DNA from: Pyrus communis
Lineage: Eukaryota; Streptophyta; Magnoliopsida; Rosales; Rosaceae
Assembly (NCBI RefSeq): GCF_963583255.1
Contig: NC_084815.1
Coordinates: 7,797,724 to 7,861,723, forward strand
Direction of reading: 5' to 3'
Length of the DNA: 64,000 nt
This document shows, piece after piece, positions 59,145 to 64,000 of this stretch. The position numbers and the translations under genes are program-made. The notes under the pieces were generated by a model that was given only the letters and a program-made list of their open reading frames with translations, did no database searches and was not told the origin of the DNA. The first letter of the stretch is position 1. Each line of letters opens with the position of its first letter.

Positions 59145-60946
59145 TCTCGAAATACCTCGAAAAAGTTAGTGTGTCTTAAGAATTATCCCAATTAGATCAA
59201 TAATTCGAAGACTAGCATGATTAAACAAACAATGGCTTGATCAAGAGAAGTGTTGTGTGGAAGCTAGAAGTTCATTAGTTTTGCATGAAAAAAGAAAGAG
59301 ATTAGGTGGTTGTATGGTGTTCTCTATTGAATAACCTGGGCTTCCTAAGGTGGCAACAAGGCTTATGATGGCTGGAATACTTAGAGTGAGGTTATGGAAA
59401 ATACTAAGGTTGCAAAGTAATGCTTCCTGGGTTTCTTTGGCTTACTTGCACTACATGCGGTTTACAAATTTTTAATGCAATTATACATGTGAATTGTTTC
59501 ACATGTTTTGATATTTCATAATTCTTTTTGGGGGTGTGATATCCACACAACTTTTTTTACTTCTCCCACATCTTTTTAGTTTTCAGCCGTCAGATCGGAT
59601 GAATTGAAGAAGATCAACGGACATAAATTAAGAAGGGGTGTGTGAGACCCCTTCTTTTTGTTCAATTATAAGCGATCAACCACAAACACAGAGGTAACTG
59701 ATGATAAAAGATTTTGAATTTTTTAACTAAAGTGAATCCAAGTAGCATTTGTCCTGACCGTACAAAATTTTAAAATTCTATACACTGATTTATAGCATAA
59801 AAAGTAAGATATATATAACACATATACATTACATCAATTGGACCACAAATTTCGCCGATTATACCAATAACAGGTTCGTTGGAAATTGGAATGGTGAAAT
59901 GGCCGGAGAATACAGGGTTGGAGTTAGGGTTGCCAAAGAAGAGAGGTATCAGAGATAGTGTTGGGTCACCGGAGAAAGAAGGGTTAGGGGTGGGTCAGGT
60001 CACTGGAGATGGATGTTTGGATATGAATATGGCAATAGTTAAGAAGAGCACATGTCATATTCTCATTGGCCAACATAACTTGGTGAGTAAAATGGGTACT
60101 GACTAGTATACCCAAGTATTATCCCTATAAAATAGAATAAGAGAATACGAAACAACAAAACGTCACACGAAATTAATTAGAAATCATGGAAAAGGGAAAA
60201 TATAAACAAATAATAAGCAGGCGAACCATTTGTTGGTATTGCTCTCTTCTTCAGATATCTTATTAAGAGCTAGTTTAGAATTGCAGTTCTTTAAAAAAAG
60301 TTTTTGTTGTGTTTTAAGAAGAGCCTAATAATTTCTGTAACCGATGCTTTGAATTGCCAGGTGGACGTGTAATGATAAAAAAATGGCATCTCATTTCATC
60401 CCAACCGATCAGCTAAAAGCTGATGTGGATTGAAGCCTTGGTGGTTGGTGTCAAAATGATGCCTCTAATATTCTGATGACACATAATTATTTCAATTTTT
60501 TTTTTTTAACTTTTGGGCCAGCAAATTGGAAAAAATAGCAAATTAAAATACAAAATAATTTATTAGACACGTCGGTTGAAGATGGAAATTTAACATAATG
60601 TCAAACTGCCACATAGATCATCAAATTAAAATTTGAAGGTCAATATCTAATGTCTCATTTGAAGATGCTCTAAAAGTCTAACTATATCATTTATTTCTTG
60701 CGATACATTATTACCTATGATCCTTAATTAACTCTACCTACATCTGTCCTTTTTCTCCCGCCAAAATGATATAGTGATATAACTCGATTTCAGTTGCCAT
60801 TTGAGAGGGTAACGGGACCGATTCCACATCTACCTAGAACCAATCAAATTTAAGTGACCATAAGCATACATTGATTGAACATATGCCTTTCTCTCTCTGA
60901 CTCTCTTTCTCTTAAACAAAGGACCAAACAAATATTTCTAGCTCCC
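59145..60946. other. Spacer with MITE relics, no gene seen
   Basis: 59528-59656 is a further copy of the GGGGTGT MITE (TTGGGGGTGTGATATCCACA ... GGGGTGTGTGAGACCCC). 60390-60690 is a repeat with GCATCTCATTT at one end and the complement AGCATCTTCAAATGAGAC at the other. A short frame at 59879-60106 is Gly/Lys-rich, with no recognised similarity. Confidence 0.5.
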
Positions 60947-63830
60947 CTAGTTATGGCCCTTGCAAGAGTTCTCAGTCATCTTGTTGAGATGTCTAATTAA
61001 CGATTTCATACTCAATATGAAAACATAGGGTGAAAGTGAATCACCTTGTCGGATACCACATTTAGGATAGAAATAACAGTGTGCTTCACCATTGATAATG
61101 ATAGAGAAGGGCATAGACGCAATACATTGTATGATAAGATTAATCCAACATTGATTGAAACCAATTTTCGTCAAAACATACCTTACATAGTCCCAATTCA
61201 AAAAATCATAGGCCTTATCAAGATCTAGCTTGATTCCCATGACACCAACTCTTCTTTTTCCTTGTTAAACCCTGCAAACATATCATGAGCAATTAAAATG
61301 TTATCTTGGATGGAGCGGCTTGGAGCAAAAGCTCCTTGGTTCTTGGATATACACTTATCCAAGAAAGGTTTAAGTCTATTCATGATTATCTTAGTAATTA
61401 TCTTATAGATTACATTACACAAACTTATAGGCCTAAAATTCTCACAACCTCAAGGTTTTCGACCTTTGGAATTAAAGCAATATTAGTATGATTAAATTGA
61501 CTAAGCAAAGCATGATCAATAAAGATTTTCTTAACCATACTAATAACCGAATCCTTAATAATGTCCCAACAGTCGTGGAAGAATCTAGCACTTAGACCAT
61601 CAGGGCCAGGAGCCTTTAGAGCCCCAATACTTTTAGTAGTTAACCAAATCTCTTCATCAGTTATGGGGTTCAACAGGGCAGCATCGTCCCCCGAAGATGA
61701 AGAAAACAATGATATCCCCAATGTTTTGAAGATCACTTAGGATGGGGGGCACATCACAACAGAAACATTTTTTAGAACCTTGAACAAAAATTTGTTCCAT
61801 CCCTTCATTAACAGCCCACTTGTTACCTTCACCATCTCTAATCTTGAAGATCTCGTTTCTTTTCTTGCGAATTGTTGCAATCGTTTAGAAAAACCTAGTG
61901 TTTCTATCCCCCAGCTTTAGCCAATTAATCTTTGCCTTTTGAGCCCACTCACCCCTTCAGTTCTTAGAACACTACTCAGCTCTTCTCTTAAGCACTTCTC
62001 AAAGTTTAATATCGAGATATCCCCCTTCATAGCTCGTTTTTGTGTTTCACTGAGGCGATAAAAAAGTATTTGTTGTTTAATTTTTATGTCGCCAAACTTC
62101 CTTATTCCATTTTCGAACAAGAAATTTAAAGGTTCCAGCAGAAGCTTTGAACCTATCTTATCCAGTAACCTTTGAGAATTCACAATGACCCGATCCAATC
62201 TTTCAAACATAATAGAGTTATCTTGATGTCCGTCACACCACGTAAAAGGAACACCAAAAGCATTCAAAAAAATGAAATTGGAGGATCCACCAAACTTTTC
62301 AAACAAACTTGCAATGTTGTTAAAGTCTCCAATAAGACACCAAGACTAACAAATAGGGTTAAGAGACATAATTAGATCCCAAAGAGAGTGCTTCAAATGC
62401 TTATGAGGGAATGAATAAACAAAAGTGCAGTAAACTCATAATTTGAAGAGCAATCTTTCACAAAATAGTGGATGTTTCTAGAAGAAGCGTTAATAATATT
62501 AGAGACACAACCTTGGAATTCCATAGAAGGCACATACCACCTGATCTACCATCAGGACCACAACCATACAATTGATCAAAATACTTGACATAAACATTCC
62601 TACGGACCTTGTCAAAAGAAGTCTGTTTCCAAAACGCAAAAAAAGATCCACCATCATTAAACTACACACATAATTAAAATTACTGCTAAAATCCGTCCTT
62701 CCTTCTCCTCTGCAATTCCATGACCCAATCTTCATCAGTCCAGTTCTTCGAGATAACTAGTCCCAGCCTCATTCGCAAACTCCTCTCGGATTCTCTTTCT
62801 TGGACTCATCATACCCACCTTTAACCCCAGGGAAGGCCTACTGACTTCAACAGCCATTGACGCAAAGACCATATTCACATCCATCTCCCCCTTGTTACTC
62901 ACAACTCTAGTACTCACCCCAGAACCTACATCATGACAAATACCACAAAAAAACCACTGAGGGTGCAATATAAAGAAAAATCATTTTTAACCAATATAAA
63001 GCTCATTTGGAAGTCACAAAAACCTATCCATTTAATCTTACAAAGAGTGTCTAAACTAATGATATGCCAACCAAGGTCATCAATTATATACCAGCAAGCT
63101 AAATCTAAAAACGAATTTCCAAAAAAATTAACTTCAAGCTATAAAAATACCTCATGCACATGATCATCTTACTGGGAGACTTCCTCCAATCCTGGACCAA
63201 GTCAGCTCTCGGGACCCACTTATACTTCTCAACTTTTCCAACTTCTTTTCCAGCATCTCTTAGCGGCTTAGAGGCAACATCCCTGTAGGACTTCCCTCCC
63301 TCAACTTGTCCAAAACCATATGTATCTAAGCTTTCTTTTTCCACTTTGGGACCACCGTAGTCCAACCCTCCTTTTCTTATGGTTCAACAACCATTATATG
63401 CCCTACCTCCTTCGTTTCCGTGAAATTCTCCTCAGGTAGCAAAGCAACAGGGAAACAAAGCATGACATCATCATGTAAAGCTTCCCTTATATCAGCATCG
63501 ACATTTGTGTCTTCAAGGAAAATCGCAGGCTCTTCCTCGAACATTCTCTCAATGAGGAAGCATCTATCATCCACTTCATACTCCAGACAAATGTGACCAT
63601 CAGGCCTCCTATGCTCGCAATAAAAACAAACTTCGAACAGCTTCTCATAGCTTACTAGAATGGAGCAATCATCATCATCATTAATAATTAAAACTCTTTT
63701 CAAATGGACCCTTAAATCCACCTCCACAAGGACCCTGACAAAAACTCCATTAGGATTGAGAGTAACTTCGTCAACTTTAAGGACATTAACTAGCAGGAAA
63801 GGTGGGCTTAACCTCACAAATGATATTATC
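60947..63830 (-). pseudogene. L1-type LINE lacking its 3' half, broken
   Basis: Read from high to low coordinates, ORF1 remnants come first (63377-63817, with zinc-knuckle-like CFYCEHRRPDGHIC). The endonuclease follows (start MKIGSWNCRG at 62735; FLNAFGVPFTWCDGHQDNSI and FERLDRV at about 62270-62200). Then comes reverse transcriptase (GALKAPGPDGLSARFFHDCW near 61600, KNQGAFAPSRSIQDNILIAH near 61330, LDLDKAYDFLNWDYVR near 61220, YPKCGIRQGDSLSPYVFILS near 61050). The sequence stops near 60947 before the catalytic YADD box, so the rest of RT, the RNase H and the tail are missing. Frames change and stops occur throughout. Confidence 0.85.
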
Positions 63831-63975
63831 TACACTAAGGGGGGTTGCTTAGCCTCACAATAGGTTAAGCAATAACGTAGTTCATATTCACATTTTGCAA
63901 GAATTGAACCTAAGACCTCTCACTTACCAGTGAAGAGGAATACCACACCGTAGTACTAAGTGGCAATATTTTAAG
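63830..63975 (-). repeat. tRNA-derived SINE-like repeat
   Basis: The minus strand has an A-box-like CTTAGTACTACGGTG and a good B box AGGTTCAATTCTTG about 45 nt later, then a body shared with the repeat at 10340-10440. The ends are uncertain, being close to the window edge. Confidence 0.55.
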
Positions 63976-64000
63976 TTTTAAGTGAGAGATTTTATGTTTG

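Noticed and set aside
60390..60690. Possible MITE with ATCTCATTT/AAATGAGAC ends
   Set aside because: The inverted match is short and no target duplication was found.
1..64000. CRISPR arrays, bacterial operons, ribosome binding sites
   Set aside because: No spaced direct repeats of that kind. The spliced genes and plant retroelements show a plant nuclear genome.

Overview
This is a eukaryotic, dicot plant nuclear window. It has spliced genes, long A/T tracts, TA microsatellites, plant LTR retrotransposons with Met-tRNA primer sites, a Cassandra TRIM and many MITEs. Several repeats resemble ones common in Rosaceae, so a Malus- or Pyrus-like genome is my guess; nothing here proves the genus. 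Only two protein genes look intact. Most of the rest is transposable elements or what they have done to a neighbouring gene.

Layout: 1-3240 holds an LTR fragment and a decayed Ty1/copia pol with a piece of its 3' LTR. 3268-11722 is a minus-strand strictosidine synthase-like (SSL) pseudogene. It is broken in exon 3 by a solo LTR that itself contains a second solo LTR, and in exon 2 by a 1.7 kb insertion carrying CIPK-like and LHT-like gene fragments; intron 1 holds a MITE cluster. 13400-18155 is its intact tandem paralogue, with the same three-exon structure, encoding 375 aa. Its large first intron contains a GC-rich hAT MITE and organelle-like DNA. 18.2-23.4 kb is repeats, including a complete Cassandra element with target duplication and two RNase H remnants of LINE type. 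23776-26274 is a decayed MuDR-type transposase with a PB1-like N-terminus, followed by a tRNA-derived SINE with a 13-bp duplication and then a PIF/Harbinger element with TIRs and TAA duplication.

32065-35305 is an intact seven-exon protein kinase of the NAK/AAK1 family (688 aa), with one GC-AG intron.

36250-59139 is one large Tat-lineage Ty3/gypsy element on the minus strand. A complete Tekay-like chromovirus (43936-55072, 2.6-kb LTRs, CAACC duplication) is nested inside its gag-pol. The Tat element carries an antisense ORF near its 3' LTR that looks like a plant-mobile-domain plus coiled-coil protein, and in the middle of that ORF lies a captured C-terminal fragment of RNA polymerase II subunit RPB3, in the retroelement's sense direction. 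The Tekay element has an unexplained sense ORF between its 5' LTR and gag.

60947-63830 is a LINE that has ORF1, endonuclease and half an RT but lacks its 3' half; a SINE lies at the window edge. The strongest candidates for something undescribed are the RPB3 capture inside the antisense ORF, the extra Tekay ORF and the two-gene capture in the SSL pseudogene. All splice sites, motifs and target duplications were read by eye; no searches were run.
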